Assembly: GCA_963763755.1 (NCBI GenBank) | Contig: CAVXQE010000008.1 | Span: 1 to 64,000 of the forward strand | DNA length: 64,000 bases | Reading direction: 5' to 3' | Source: Gaiellasilicea sp963763755 | GTDB lineage: Bacteria; Actinomycetota; Thermoleophilia; Gaiellales; Gaiellaceae | Translations under genes and position numbers: made by a program | In this document: in pieces, positions 9,438 through 20,578 of the stretch | Numbering within the stretch: the first letter of the stretch is position 1 | Layout of the letters: each line of letters starts with the position of its first letter | The notes under the pieces: model-generated | Told to the model about the DNA's origin: nothing | Databases searched by the model: none | The model's input: the letters and a program-made list of their open reading frames with translations, nothing else

Positions 9438-12400
9438 CGCGCGAGCTTGGCGAGCTGGAGCAGGTCGGCGAACGGCCGGCACGGCTCGCAGTCGTAGAGT
9501 CGGACCACTCGGTCGTCGCCGCCCGTCGCCACGAAACGGCCGTCGGGGCTGAACTCGGCGGCGTTGACGGGCCGGCCTGTCGCACCCAGGACGGCGACGC
9601 TCGCGCCGGACGCCGCCTGCCAGACGCGCGCGGTGCCGTCGGCGCCGGCCGTCACGACCAGCTGTCCGTTGGGCGAGAACGAGACGCTGTTGACCGCGGC
9701 GACGTGGCCCCGTAACGCGATGTTGGTGCGGGTCGCGACGTCCCAGACGCGTGCCGTCCCCTGCTCGTCCGCGGTCGCCGCGCTCCGGCCGTCCGGGCTG
9801 AAGGCCACGTCGTTGACGACGCTGCCGGTGGGGTTGACGAGGTCGCCCGCCGGCGCGCCGCCGCGCCAGAGGTGGACGCGACCCTCGTCGAGCGTCGCGC
9901 TGAGCCCGCCGGCGGGAGCGACCGCGTCGTAGGGGCCTTCGCCTTTCCGCACGCTCCGCGGAGGGCCGCCGTCGGGCGGCCACACGCGCTCCGTCGTCCC
10001 GACGTCGTTCGCTGGTCACGACGACCGCACCCGTCGCGCGTGAAGCCGACGTCAGGAACGCCTCGGGATCGCGGCCGAGGATGCGGACGTCGCCGGATCC
10101 GAGCGTCCACACGCCCACACGGCCGTTCGTCGTCTGCGAACGCCAGCCGGCGCCGAGTCGCGGCTGAACGTCGCGCTCGACAGCGGCGCCCGCCAGCGCC
10201 AGTTGCCGGTCAACAGCGTCCCGAACACCGGAGCTGTCCGCAACGAGCTTCCCGTCGGGGCTGACCGAGAAGATCCCGATTCGGGATAGCCGACGGCAGA
10301 ACGCGCGTCTGGATCCGGCCCGGAGCCGGCTTCGAGCGTCCACGCGCCGCTCCGACGTCACCGCGACGAGGTGTGACCCGTCCCGCGTGAAGGTGATCGC
10401 CCCGATGGGCGGGCTCTCGAACCATGGGCGGAAGCCGTCGCGCGAACTGCGCCGGCACCGCGTCCACGGCCCAGACGCGCACCTCCCCACGGCGCGTCGT
10501 CACGATCCGCTTTCCGCTCGGCGAGAACAGCGCCCTTGTCGGCGCGGTGGGGCTGCGGAAGACGGCGAGCTGCTCGCCCGTGGCGGCGCGCCAGAGGCGG
10601 GCCGAGCCATCGTCGCTCGCCGTCAGCACCGTTTCGCCGTCGGGGGCGAACGCGACATCCGAGATTCCGGCCGCGTGACCTCGGAGGACTGGGAGGGCGC
10701 GGCCGAAACGTCCCGGGAGCGTGTCCCAGATGCGGGCCGTCTCCGGTCCCGCGGTCGCGACGAACCGGCCGCCGGGGCTGAAGGCGATGCTGCCCGCCCC
10801 GCCGGGGACGAAGATCGTCTTCCGAACGCCGGTGCGTGAATCGACGATCAACAGCTCCCCCGTGACGTCGTCGGGTCGCATACCGGGAACGAGCCCGATC
10901 CCTCCCCCGAGCGCGACGCGGCCATCGTCGGCGACCGCGCCGGACGTGTACGGGCCGAAGCGACAGAAGGTGCTCCGCGCCGGCTCGCCCGCCTGCCAGC
11001 GCCACACGCGCGCGTCGCCTCCTCTCCCGACGAGGAGGACTGCCTCGCCGCGCGGGCTGAAGAGGTGGCTGCGCAGCGGCGAGCGAACACGTGCGTCCGC
11101 CCCGCGCTTGCCCGTTCGTGCGTCGAAGGTGCGGGCAACGCCGTCCCTCGAAACGGTGAGCACGCGGCGCCCGTCGCGCGAGAAGCGTGCGGCCACGACG
11201 GGCGCCGAGCCGGCTCGGATCACCAGCCGTTCCTCTCCTCGACTCGCGTCGACGATCCGCGCGGTGCCGTCCTCTGTTCGCCGTGACGATCAGCCGGCCG
11301 GTCGGATCGAAGGCCGCGTCGTTGACGAGGCCGGCGCCGAAGGAAGCGAGGTCGCCGCCGCCTCCGGTTGCGCTCCGCACGTGCGCAATCCCCAGACCGT
11401 CGACGGTGAGCACGCGGCTGTCGTCGGGTGAGATCGCGGCGCTGCGGACAGGGCCGCGGGTCGGCACGACGGCACGCAGGCGCGACGACGTCAGCGCGCG
11501 GCGCAAGGCATCCTCGGCCTCCCGGGTTGGTTTCCCGTCCGCAGCCTCGACTGCGAGCAGGAGTCCGAGCTCGGGATCGGCGTCGAGCTGGGACACGGCG
11601 CTTGCCGCGAGTGCCTGAGAGCGCGCCACCTCCGCCTGCTTCTGCGCTTCGCTCCGCTGGCCCAGCGCCCAGATTGCGAGACCGGCGAAGACGACGACGA
11701 GCAGCAGCATTGTGCTCCCGCCCGCCGCGAGCCGCCTCCGTACCGTCCGCCGCCGCGCCGCCGCCTCGCGGGCCACCCGCGCCTGCTCGTGCGCAGCGCG
11801 CCAGTCGAGGATCGCGGGCGCCAGGACGTCGTGGAAGATCTCGAACCGCGGAGTCGTCTCGCCCGGGGCGGGGTCGACAGGGCGCAGGATCCGCGCCGCG
11901 GCGAGCGTCTCGAGTACCGGCACGAGCTCCGACTCGGGGACCTCCGCGTACTCCGCGAGATCCGGCACGGTGTGAACGATCTTCGTTCCGGACGGCGTCA
12001 CCAGCTGGTGGAAGACCGCGGCCGTGATGTCGCGCGAATGATCGTCGAGCTCCGCCAGGGCGTCCGCGAGGTGGCTGCGGACGAGCCGCTCTGCGCCACC
12101 GAGCCGCTCGAGGGTGGCGGCGCGCAGCGTGTGCGAATCCGACCGGCGCTCCTCCTCCCACAGCCGGGTCAGCACGAGCTGCAGGAAAGGGGTTGTCACC
12201 CGGAGGTCACCGTGCCCGTTCGTTTCGACCGTGCCCGCGCCCGCCTGACCGAGGGCGATCGTGCCTGCCCGAACCTGGTCGAGCACGTCGTTCACGAGGT
12301 CGGGCTCGATCGCGTACGGCCCGTCACCGTCGGGAAGGAGCTCGTTGTACCGCTCCACGGGCCCCTCGATCGCCCGCCGGGCGGCCGGCTCGTCGAGATG

Positions 12401-13090
12401 CTCGAGCCGGAAGTTCGAGCCGAAGAGGTTGCGGATCCGTCCCTCGAAGCGGTCGAGCTGGGTGTAGGCGTCCTCGCGGATCGAGACGACGAAGCTGGCG
12501 CGCAGGTTCTCGCGCATCACCGCGCGCGGGAGCTCCAGGGCGAGTGTTCCGTCGCCGTCCTCGTCGGGGTGGTAGAGGAAGTACTCCTCGAACTGGTCGA
12601 GGACGAGCAGCAGCTCGCTGCGCGGAGGCTCGTCGCCGCCGGGCGCGAGCGCAACGGCCCGTTCGTCGAGGCGGCGGATCCATTCGGCGAGAAGATCTTC
12701 CAGCTGGGCCGTGTACGGCGGCGGCTCGGGCGCGAGCTCGCCGAGCTGGTCGCTGACGGCCGCCTCGATCGCGTCCGCGAGCGCCCGCAGCGGGTCGTCT
12801 CGCCAGCCGGAGCAGACGACGAGCACCGACTCGGGCATGACGCCGCGCGCGAGCGCCGACCGGGCGCGGGCGCGGAAGTCTGCGGCGAGGCCGGCCCGCA
12901 GGAGCGAGCTCTTGCCGACGCCGCTGGCGCCGTAGAGGAGTGTCAGCCGCGACGAGAGGATGCTCGCTGCAAGCAGCCGCCGCTCGCGCTCGCGGCCGAA
13001 GTAGAACGGTGCGTCGCGCTCGTCGAAGGGCGTCAGGCCGACGTACGGGGTATCGGGAAGGCCGTGCGGCTCGATGGCGCTCGCCGTCAC
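9385..13090 (-). CDS. nSTAND-type NTPase with TM helix and WD40 repeats (multiply frameshifted)
   Basis: About 1,235 residues. GTG 13090 overlaps the SIR2 stop (GTGA), so the pair is translationally coupled. N-terminal region YVGLTPFDERDAPFYFGRE, Walker A GASGVGKS at 54-61, Walker B VLDQFEEYF at 163-171, then a STAND helical region ending in FEIFHDVLAPAILDWR. A TM segment (LLLVVVFAGLAIWALG) lies near residue 465-485, followed by about ten to twelve WD40-type blades (for example FSPDGRFVATGGDD) and a tail that reads KLTPQERREFLGGE after a last frameshift near 9440. Breaks also occur near 11270, 10440, 10200 and 9990. This is the nSTAND1-WD40 architecture common in actinobacteria: a ligand-sensing switch driving an effector, here probably the SIR2 protein. 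Confidence 0.8.
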
Positions 13091-14028
13091 GACGCGGCCG
13101 TCGCCGTCTGCAGCCGCGACTCGAGCTCCGTCACATAGTCCTCGAGCGGAATGTCGAGGACGTCGACGCCGCGGACGCGCCAGAGCTCCTGTTCGATCTC
13201 GCTCGGGTCCTTCTGAATCGCCCAGGACTTGTATGCGAGCGGCTGCTGCCCCCAGATGCGGTGCAGGATCACGCGCAGGTTCCAGTCCTGCATGCTGTAG
13301 CCGAGGAAGAGGAACTTGCTCCGCGTCAAGCTGACCAGGAGCTCGGCCGGGAGCAGCTGTCCCACCTCGGTCTTGGTCAGATAGTCGATGTAGTGGTCCT
13401 CGGTGATCACGTAGCTGTCGCGGTCGGGCTGGGCGCGGTCGACCGCGCCGTGGATCTTCACGATCGCCGCCCGCTCTTCGAGTGCCAGCCCGTCGTAGAG
13501 CTTGGGCCGTTCGATCAGCCGCGGCTCGCCGTCCGGCGGCCGGTGCCAGAACGTGCCGCGGTGCTCGCCGTCGGCGATGTACCAGACGACGTCGTACGCC
13601 TCGCCCGCGTCGTCGAAGGCGCGCTCGAGCGCGTCGTCGTAGTTCGTGGTGACGACGACCTGGTGCTGCGGTGTCCCGCGTTCGCGGAGGGCGCCGGGCA
13701 GGGAGGCGAGGAAGCGGTGGACGCGGGTCGGTGCGTACTCGCCGGCGAAGAGCTTGCGGAGCTCGTCGTAGAGCGGGCCCGGCCCCTCGCGCGCAACCGC
13801 CCACTGCGAGACGCGCAACAGGTCGAGCGCCTCGCCCTTCGGGTACCAGAAGACGCCTGCCAGGTGCTGCGCGAGCTCCCCGCCGCTGGGGAGCAGCTTT
13901 CGATCCTGCCAGTCCGCGCCGACCGGGCGGTCGCACAAATTGACGCCGGCCCCGAGCAGAGGAACGACCTGGCCATCGGCAAGCGCGGCGGTGACCCGCG
14001 CGTAGTGCGCCTCGAACGTGTCGGGCAC
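13087..14028 (-). CDS. SIR2-like NADase-type protein (paralogue 2), STAND partner
   Basis: 313 residues, intact. GTG 14028 lies 9 nt after AGGAGG (14038-14043); the frame is open further upstream but has no better start. NAD-loop VVPLLGAGVNLCDRP, Asn motif VVTTNYDDALERAF, His motif IVKIHGAVDRAQPDRDSYVI, and the C-terminal FLFLGYSMQDWNLRVILHRI. These conserve the residues needed for NAD hydrolysis in the SIR2_2 family. It is immediately followed by the nSTAND-WD40 gene with a 4-base overlap. SIR2 domains fused to or paired with STAND ATPases act in abortive-infection defence, depleting NAD on activation; that role is inferred here from context. Confidence 0.88.
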   Translation of the reverse strand: MPDTFEAHYARVTAALADGQVVPLLGAGVNLCDRPVGADWQDRKLLPSGGELAQHLAGVFWYPKGEALDLLRVSQWAVAREGPGPLYDELRKLFAGEYAPTRVHRFLASLPGALRERGTPQHQVVVTTNYDDALERAFDDAGEAYDVVWYIADGEHRGTFWHRPPDGEPRLIERPKLYDGLALEERAAIVKIHGAVDRAQPDRDSYVITEDHYIDYLTKTEVGQLLPAELLVSLTRSKFLFLGYSMQDWNLRVILHRIWGQQPLAYKSWAIQKDPSEIEQELWRVRGVDVLDIPLEDYVTELESRLQTATAAS

Positions 14029-14063
14029 GAAGTGCTCCCTCCTGCGGCGTAGGGAATTCAGGC

Positions 14064-14099
14064 TTGACCGATTAGAGCGCTCGGCGTGCGGACATTCAA
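14064..14099 (-). promoter_or_regulatory. Likely promoter of the SIR2-STAND operon
   Basis: On the minus strand, TTGAAT (14094-14099), 17 nt, then TCTAAT (14071-14076), a 5/6 match to TATAAT. The start of transcription would be near 14064, giving a leader of about 35 nt with the strong SD. Confidence 0.45.
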
Positions 14100-14148
14100 G
14101 GTCCGCTCGGCAGCTCCGACGCAGCGTCGACCTCGATCGGTTGGTTGG

Positions 14149-14154
14149 TACCGT
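14149..14154 (+). promoter_or_regulatory. Leaderless-type -10 (TACCGT) for the DUF2007 gene
   Basis: TACCGT lies 7 nt before ATG 14162, so the transcript should begin at or within a base or two of the start codon. No SD is present. Confidence 0.5.
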
Positions 14155-14161
14155 TGCCGCG

Positions 14162-14377
14162 ATGCTCGGAGTTCGGCTCACTGTCGTCGGCGACGCGATG
14201 GAGGCCGCCGCGATCTGCGGTCTGCTCAGGACCGAGGGAATCGCCTGCACCGACCGGCGGACCGACATGGGTGCCGGCGCGTGGGAGGCGACCGGGAGTG
14301 GCGGGCCGCGCGAGATCCTCGTCGCCGCGAGCGATCTCGAGCGCGCGCGAGAGCTCATCGAACCCGGCACCGCGTAG
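14162..14377 (+). CDS. DUF2007-like putative signal-transducing protein
   Basis: 71 residues from ATG 14162: LGVRLTVVGDAMEAAAICGL, LRTEGIACTDRR, a short glycine-rich loop, and PREILVAASDLERARELIE. This is the beta-alpha-beta pattern of the DUF2007 family (ferredoxin-like, related to regulatory domains), length normal. The frame is open upstream to 14018 but that part is antisense to the SIR2 leader. Its function is unknown. It is divergent from the SIR2-STAND operon and has its own leaderless-type promoter. Confidence 0.75.
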   Translation: MLGVRLTVVGDAMEAAAICGLLRTEGIACTDRRTDMGAGAWEATGSGGPREILVAASDLERARELIEPGTA

Positions 14378-14717
14378 AGGGTGTCTCGCGAGCGAGGCTC
14401 TGCGACTCGGCGTTCCACTCGATCGCCTCTGGTCTGACACCGCGGCCTTCAGCCCCAATGGTCATGCCGGCGGGACGTTTCCACCAGCCAGATACCCCGA
14501 CCTGTTGCTGAGGGCGGTTGATTCACGCGACGCCGGCTCACTCTGGCGCGCGTCACGGCAAACGTAGCACCGTGACAGAAGTCACGCCTGCGCAGGTGGC
14601 GCGGCGCGACGCGAGACACCAGAAAACCGGCCCTCGAACCACAGGTTTCCCGTCTTCTCCTCGACGCGTGCTGCTGCGAGCTTGGGTGCAACCCCAATAG
14701 CTCGCAAAGGAGCACCC
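14378..14717. promoter_or_regulatory. Upstream region of the second ABC exporter, with a GTCACGG/CCGTGAC inverted repeat
   Basis: No gene seen. The region holds an inverted repeat GTCACGG (14552-14558), 11 nt, CCGTGAC (14570-14576), with a third half-site GTCACG at 14581. It could be a regulator site or a stem upstream of the exporter operon. Confidence 0.35.
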
Positions 14718-14789
14718 ATGAAATCACGCGTGATGGAGAACGGCCCGCCGCCCACACCGCTCGACAACCACTCGACAAGGAGCAACGGA

Positions 14790-15564
14790 ATGCAGGTACT
14801 CGAAACCCCAACAGCTGCGCCGCGCACGCGTCGCGGCCACGCCTGTCGTCTCCGCCCACGACCTCACTCGCCAGTACGGCGAGGGCGAGACCGCCGTGCA
14901 CGCCCTGCGCGGTGTCTCGGTCGAGGTTGCAGGCGGCGAGCTCACCGCCGTGATGGGCCCCTCCGGGTCCGGCAAGTCGACGCTCATGCACATCCTCGCC
15001 GGCCTCGACAAGCCGAGCTCCGGCGACGTCTGGATCGCCGACACGAATATCGGCGAGCTCAACGACACGAAGCTGACGAAGCTTCGGCGTGAGCACATCG
15101 GCTTCATCTTCCAGTTCTTCAACCTGCTGCCGATGCTGACGGCGAAGGAGAACATCGTTCTTCCGCTCTCAATCGCCGGCGAGAAGCCGGACCCCGCGTG
15201 GCTCGAGGAGCTGACCACCGCGGTCGGTCTCACCGAGCGGCTGTCGCACCGTCCCTCCGAACTCTCGGGCGGACAGCAGCAGCGGGTCGCGATCGCCCGT
15301 GCTCTCGTCTCGAAGCCGACGGTGATGTTCGCCGACGAGCCGACAGGCAACCTCGACTCCCGCACCAGCTCGGAGATCCTTGCGCTCCTGCGCGAGTCCG
15401 TCTCGAGCTACGGCCAGACCACAGTGATGGTCACCCACGATGCGCACGCAGCCGCGATCGCCGACCGCATCCTCTTCCTCGCCGACGGCCTGATCGTCAA
15501 GGACCTCGGCCCCTCCAGTGCACACGAGATCCTCGAAGTCCTCCAGGAGGTGACCGTCCGATGA
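14790..15564 (+). CDS. ABC transporter ATP-binding protein, MacB/LolD type (frameshifted near start)
   Basis: About 257 residues. The N-terminus reads MQVLETPTAAPRTR, then one frameshift near 14835, then TPVVSAHDLTRQYGEGETAV. Walker A GPSGSGKST, Q-loop FIFQFFNLLPMLTAKENIV, signature LSGGQQQRVAIARAL, Walker B VMFADEPTGNLD. ATG 14790 follows AAGGAG at 8 nt; an in-frame ATG at 14718, also with an SD, would add 24 residues. The stop overlaps the permease start (ATGA). It energises the FtsX permease that follows. Confidence 0.9.
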
Positions 15565-18126
15565 TCGGCGTCGCCCTCAAAGGACTGCTCGGCCGCAAGC
15601 TCCGTGCGACATTGACGGCGTTTGCAATCGTGCTCGGCGTCGCGATGATCAGCGGCGCCTTCATCCTCACCGACACGCTCAGCAAGAGCTTCGACGGTAT
15701 CTACAGCGACTCGTACAAGGCAACCGACGCAGTCATCAGCTCGAAGGTCGCGGTCAAGACCGCCGACGGAGACTCCGAAGCTCCGGCGTTCTCCAACTCG
15801 GTGCTGACCAAGGTCGAGAGCCTGCCCGGCGTTCATCTCGCGCAGGGCGTGATCGAGGACGAGTCGAGGCTCGTCGACCAAGCAGGGCAAGGCCATCGGC
15901 AAGGCGGGCGAAGGTGTCGCGATCGGCATCGATCCGTCCGCCGATCAGAGCCTCAACCCGCTCCAACTCGTCAACGGGCAGTGGCCCAGCGGCGACGGCC
16001 AGATCGCGATCGACAAAGCGACCGCTGAGAAGCAGCACTTCGCCGTCGGCCAGACCGTGGGCGCGTTCGGCGACGGGCCGCTCACGAACTACAAGGTCAG
16101 CGGGATCGTTCGTTTCGGAACGGGCGACTCGCTCGGCGGTAACACAATCAGCGTCTACGACCTCTCGACAGCGCAGAAGCTGTTCGACAAGGCCGGCAAG
16201 TTCGACCTGATTCGTATCGGCGCCGAGAACGGCGTCACGGATGCCGAACTGCTCCGGCAGATCAATCCACTGCTGTCGGAGACGACGCAGGTGAAGACCG
16301 CTGCCGATCAGGCCAGCGCGGACAGCAAGGAGTCGCAGGAAGGGCTGAGCTTCATCAAGTACTTCCTGCTCGGCTTCGGCGGCATCGCGCTGTTCGTGGG
16401 CAGCTTCGTGATCGCCAATACGCTCGCGATCACGGTTGCGCAGCGGATGCGTGAGCTCGCGACCCTGCGTACCCTTGGCGCCTCGCGGCGTCAGGTGCTG
16501 GGCTCGGTCGTGCTCGAGTCGGTGGTCATCGGTCTCGTCGGATCGATCATCGGGCTCTTCCTGGGGCTCGCTATCGCGATGGGCCTGACGGCACTGCTGG
16601 CCGCGACCGGCGTCGACCTGGCAAGTGGCGGACTCGTCTTCTCGATGCGGACGATCGTCGTCAGCCTCGGCGTCGGCACGCTGATCGCGTTGCTCGCGAG
16701 CCTGCGGCCGGCGATGCGTGCAACACGGGTCGAGCCGATCTCTGCTGTCCGCGAGGGTGCGGTCATGCCCGCGTCGCGCTTCGCGCGCTACGCAGTGGCC
16801 ACGTCGGCGATCGTCGGCATCACTGGCGATCGGCCTCTTCTCGTACGGCGTCTTCGCGGACGGCCTCGAGATCAAGGTGCGGATCATCTCGCTCGTGGCC
16901 GGCGTCCTGCTGATGTTCGTGGGCGTCGCGATGATCGCGTCGCGCGTGGTGCGTCCGCTCGCCTACGTGCTCGGGGCTCCCGGCGCACGCTTCGGCGGCA
17001 CCCCGGGCAAGCTGGCCCGCCAGAACGCGGTCCGCAATCCGGCGCGGACGGCCTCCACGGCCGCCGCGGTGATGATCGGCCTCGCGCTGATCACGTTCGT
17101 CGCTGTGATCGGGCAGGGCTTCAAGTCCTCGTTCTCGAGCGCCGTCGACGACGTGTTCGTGGCCGACTACGCCGTATCGGCCGGCCTCAACGGCGATCCG
17201 CTCACGAACAAGGCCGCGAAGGCCGTCGTCAACGCACCAGGCGTCACGGCGATCTCGGAGATCCGCTCCGGCGAGGCCAAGGTCGGCAGCACGACCGTGC
17301 TCGTCACGGGTGTCGACGCGAACCTGACGAAGGTCATCGCGACGAAATGGGCGAACGGCTCCGACGCGGTGCCCGCGCAGCTCGGCCGGGACGGCACCTT
17401 CGTGCTGAAGCGGTTTGCCGAGGACCACTCGCTGAAGCTCGGCTCGCCCTTGACCGTGAAGACACCGACCGGAAAGACTCTCCGGTTGCACGTCGACGGC
17501 ATCGTCGACCCACCCAAGGGCGGCTCGGCGTTCGGTGAGGTCTCGATCTCCACGGCGGCGTTCGACAGCTCGTTCGCCGACCACCGCAACCAGTTCACCT
17601 TCCTCAACCTGAACGGAGGCCCATCTGAAGCGAACACTGCCGGGATCGAGCAGAGCCTCGCCGCGTTCCCGGCCGCTGTGGTCGAGACCCGCGACGAGTT
17701 CAAGGCGACCCGCGTGGGCGACATCGAGCAGGGGCTGACGATCCTCTACGCGCTGCTCGGTCTCTCGGTGATCGTGAGCCTGTTCGGCGTCATCAACACG
17801 CTCGTGCTCTCGGTCTTCGAGCGCACCCGCGAGCTCGGGATGCTGCGGGCGATCGGCATGACCCGGCGGCAGGTACGTCGCATGATCAGGCAGGAGAGCG
17901 TCGTCACCGCGTTGATCGGCGCGGCGCTCGGGATCGCCGTCGGCATGTTCCTCGCCGATCATCACGACTGCCGCGCTCTCTCAGTACGGGATCGTGCTTG
18001 GCGGTGCCCTACGGGACGCTCGGCGTCTTCGTCGGGGTCGCGATCCTGGCCGGAATGCTGGCCGCGATCCTGCCCGCGAGGCGGGCCTCGAAGCTGAACG
18101 TCCTCGAGGCGCTGTCATACGAGTGA
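15561..18126 (+). CDS. ABC transporter permease, FtsX/MacB type (frameshifted)
   Basis: About 854 residues after joining three frameshifts (near 15880, 16830 and 17960). It starts MIGVALKGLLGRKLRATLTA with TM1, then an extracytoplasmic domain, a three-helix FtsX block with LRTLGASRRQVLGS, another pair of TM helices, a second outer domain, and a C-terminal FtsX block with LRAIGMTRRQVRRM. The end is ILPARRASKLNVLEALSYE, a hallmark of this permease family. It is coupled to the ATPase by ATGA overlap. With the adjacent two-component pair it resembles peptide- or antibiotic-responsive export modules; the substrate is unknown. Confidence 0.9.
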
Positions 18127-18140
18127 CGGCACCACCTGCT

Positions 18141-18168
18141 GAGTGGGCCCGCAGCCGCGGGCCCACTC
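18141..18168 (+). terminator. Strong hairpin after the ABC permease
   Basis: A perfect 12-bp stem GAGTGGGCCCGC (18141-18152), loop AGCC, then GCGGGCCCACTC (18157-18168), 15 nt after the permease stop. There is no U-tract, so it may need Rho or act as an mRNA 3' end stabiliser. Confidence 0.65.
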
Positions 18169-18179
18169 GGCAACGAGAG

Positions 18180-18185
18180 TAGTCT
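18180..18185 (+). promoter_or_regulatory. Leaderless-type -10 (TAGTCT) for the histidine kinase gene
   Basis: TAGTCT lies 8 nt before ATG 18194. It sits just after the permease hairpin, so the two-component pair probably has its own promoter. The spacing favours ATG 18194 over GTG 18188. Confidence 0.5.
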
Positions 18186-18193
18186 TCGTGACA

Positions 18194-19946
18194 ATGAACA
18201 CGACTGTCGCCGTCCCGCCGGTCGCGGAGCGAGTCGTCCGTCCGCCGAAGGCCTCAGTTCTGTGGGCGATCGCCCTCGCCGGCCTGATCCTCTCCGTGCT
18301 GGCGGCAGTGTTCGGGTTGACGAACAGCGACGTCGACGACCAGCAGATGGTGCTCTACCTCTGGATGATCGTCCCGTACACGGTGGCCGGGCTCATCGCG
18401 TGGTCGCGTCGCCCGCAGAGCCGCTTGGGCTTGCTGCTGATCGCCGGGGGGCTCGCGACGGGGCTCTCGGCGCTGCAGTTCTCACATCACAGCCTCCCGT
18501 ACACGATTGGCGCTGCGCTCGACCTGCTTCCCGCGGCGATCCTTCTGCACGTCTTTCTCGCCTTCCCGGACGGTCGCCTCAGGTCGCGGTTCGAGCGCAT
18601 CCTGGTTGCCATTGCGTACCCAGCAGCGGTCGGCGTGCAGGTCTTCCGGCTGACGCTCGGCTCGTCGGACAATCTGATGGAGATCGGGGCGGCCACCGAG
18701 GTGGCAGATGACGCGCGGACGATCGGTCTGATCCTGTTGAGCGGCATCCTGCTGATGGGGACGGGCGTGCTGGCCGTTCGGCGTCGCCACTCCGGCCGGG
18801 GACGTCGGCGCGCGCTGGCGCTCGTGATCGACCTGTGCGCCCTCGGCATGCTGCTCGCGGCAGCCCTCCTCCTGGACGCTGCCTTCTACGGCCCGCACCT
18901 CGTCGCGATCCAGCGAGCGACGTGGATCGTCGTCGGGCTGGCACCGATCGTGTTTCTCATCGGCCTCCTCGATGCGCGCCTCGCCCGTTCGGCCGTCGGA
19001 GACCTGATCGTCGAGCTGCGGACGGACTTGCCTCCCGCAGAGCTCGAGGGCGCGGTCGCACGGGCACTGCGCGATCCCTCACTGACGCTCGCCTACTGGC
19101 TGCCGGACTTCGAGACGTACGTCGACCTGGAAGGGCGGCGGGTCGAGGTGCCGTGTCTGGACGGCCGGATGACGACGCCGATCGACCAGGACGGTGTGCA
19201 CGTTGCCGCGCTGCTTCACGACCGCGAGCTCGGCGAGGAGCCGGAGCTGCTCGAAGCAGTTCGCGCGGCGGCTGGGATCGCGCTCGAGAACGGCCGCCTC
19301 CAGGCCGAGCTCGCCGCTCGGCTCGAGGAGGTCAAGGGCTCCCGCGCGAGAGTGATCGAGGCCGGCCAGAAGGAGCGCCAGCGCCTCGAGCGGAACCTGC
19401 ACGACGGTGCGCAGCAGCGACTGGTGGCGCTCTCACTCGATCTGAGCCTGCTCGAAGGCGAGCTCGACGAAGACTCGGATGCACGATCGCGGCTGGGCCG
19501 TGCGCGAGGCGAGATTGCCACGTCGCTGGCTGAGTTGCGTGAAATCGCGCGCGGGATTCATCCGGCCGTGGTCACCGGGCACGGGCTTGCCGTGGCGCTC
19601 GAGCAGCTCACGGCCCTTGCACCGGTCCCCGTTCGGTTGACGGTTGCGATCGAGGATCGCCTGCCGGAGGCGCTCGAGGTCGCGGCCTACTATCTCGTGT
19701 CCGAGAGCCTGGCGAACATCGGGAAGTACGCGCAGGCCACCGCGGCTACCGTCGACGTCACGTCGAGCGAACGGCCTGGTCGTCGTCGAGGTGACAGATG
19801 ACGGGATCGGCGGCGCCGAAACGGAGAACGGCACGGGGCTCCGCGGCCTTGCCGATCGGGTCGAGGCGCTCGACGGTCGGCTACGGATCTGGAGCCCTCA
19901 CGGGGGCGGGACGAAAGTCAGGGCGGAGATTCCGTGCGTGCCGTGA
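18194..19946 (+). CDS. Sensor histidine kinase, NarL/DesK type (frameshifted near 3' end)
   Basis: About 583 residues; a frameshift near 19770 precedes the ATP-binding G boxes. The N-terminus has six to seven TM helices (for example WAIALAGLILSVLAAVFGL and IVFLIGLLDARLARSAV), then a cytoplasmic linker, a coiled coil, and the HisKA_3 motif EAGQKERQRLERNLHDGAQQ with the phosphoacceptor His. The HATPase part reads YYLVSESLANIGKYAQATAA, then after the frameshift VVEVTDDGIGG and GTGLRGLADRVEALDGRL. The 3' end overlaps the regulator gene by 13 bases. It probably reports envelope or antibiotic stress to the partner regulator. Confidence 0.9.
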
Positions 19947-20575
19947 TCGCCGAGGACAACGTCCTGCTGCGCGAGGGGCTCGTGGGGCTGCTCCAGGCGG
20001 CCGACTTCGAGGTCTTCGGCTGCCAGACGGCCGACGAGTTGTTGCTGAAGGTGCGCAGCTACTCGCCGGATGTGGCGATCGTCGACATCCGGCTCCCGCC
20101 GACCCACAGCGACGAGGGGCTGCGGGCGGCGCTCGAGATTCGTGCCAGCCACCCGTCGGTCGGAGTGCTCGTGCTGTCGCAGTACCTCGAGCTGGGGCTG
20201 GCGATGAAGCTGCTGGCGGACTCGGCCGACGGCGCCGGCTATCTGCTCAAGGACCGGATCAGCGACGTCTCGGACTTCATCGGCGCGGTGCGCCGAGTCG
20301 CCGAAGGTGGCTCCGCGATCGACCCGATCATCGTCTCGACGCTCCTCTCCAAGCATCGAGCCGACGATCCCACCGACGCGTTGACGCCGCGCGAGCGAGA
20401 GGTCCTCGTGCTGATGGCGGAGGGTCGCTCGAACCAGGGCATCGCCGACAAGCTCGTGATCACGCTCCGCGCCGTGGAGAAGTACGTCTCCAGCATCTTC
20501 GGCAAGCTCGGCCTGCCTTCCGCGAGCAGCGACTCGCGGCGCGTTCTCGCCGTGCTGCTGTACCTGCGCTCCTGA
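19934..20575 (+). CDS. LuxR/NarL-type response regulator
   Basis: 213 residues, intact, GTG start inside the end of the kinase gene. The receiver domain begins MRAVIAEDNVLLREGLVGLL with the acidic pair, has the phosphorylation Asp in DVAIVDIRLPPT and the conserved Lys in GYLLKDRISD. The C-terminal GerE/LuxR HTH is LTPREREVLVLMAEGRSNQG, IADKLVITLRAVEKYVSSIF, GKLGL. It is the cognate regulator of the preceding kinase and may control the upstream ABC exporter. Confidence 0.95.
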   Translation: MRAVIAEDNVLLREGLVGLLQAADFEVFGCQTADELLLKVRSYSPDVAIVDIRLPPTHSDEGLRAALEIRASHPSVGVLVLSQYLELGLAMKLLADSADGAGYLLKDRISDVSDFIGAVRRVAEGGSAIDPIIVSTLLSKHRADDPTDALTPREREVLVLMAEGRSNQGIADKLVITLRAVEKYVSSIFGKLGLPSASSDSRRVLAVLLYLRS

Positions 20576-20578
20576 GTG

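Noticed and set aside
15198..16028. Plus-strand ORF beginning inside the ABC ATPase gene
   Set aside because: Only its second half, from ATG 15561, is the permease N-terminus; the first part is a shadow of the ATPase.
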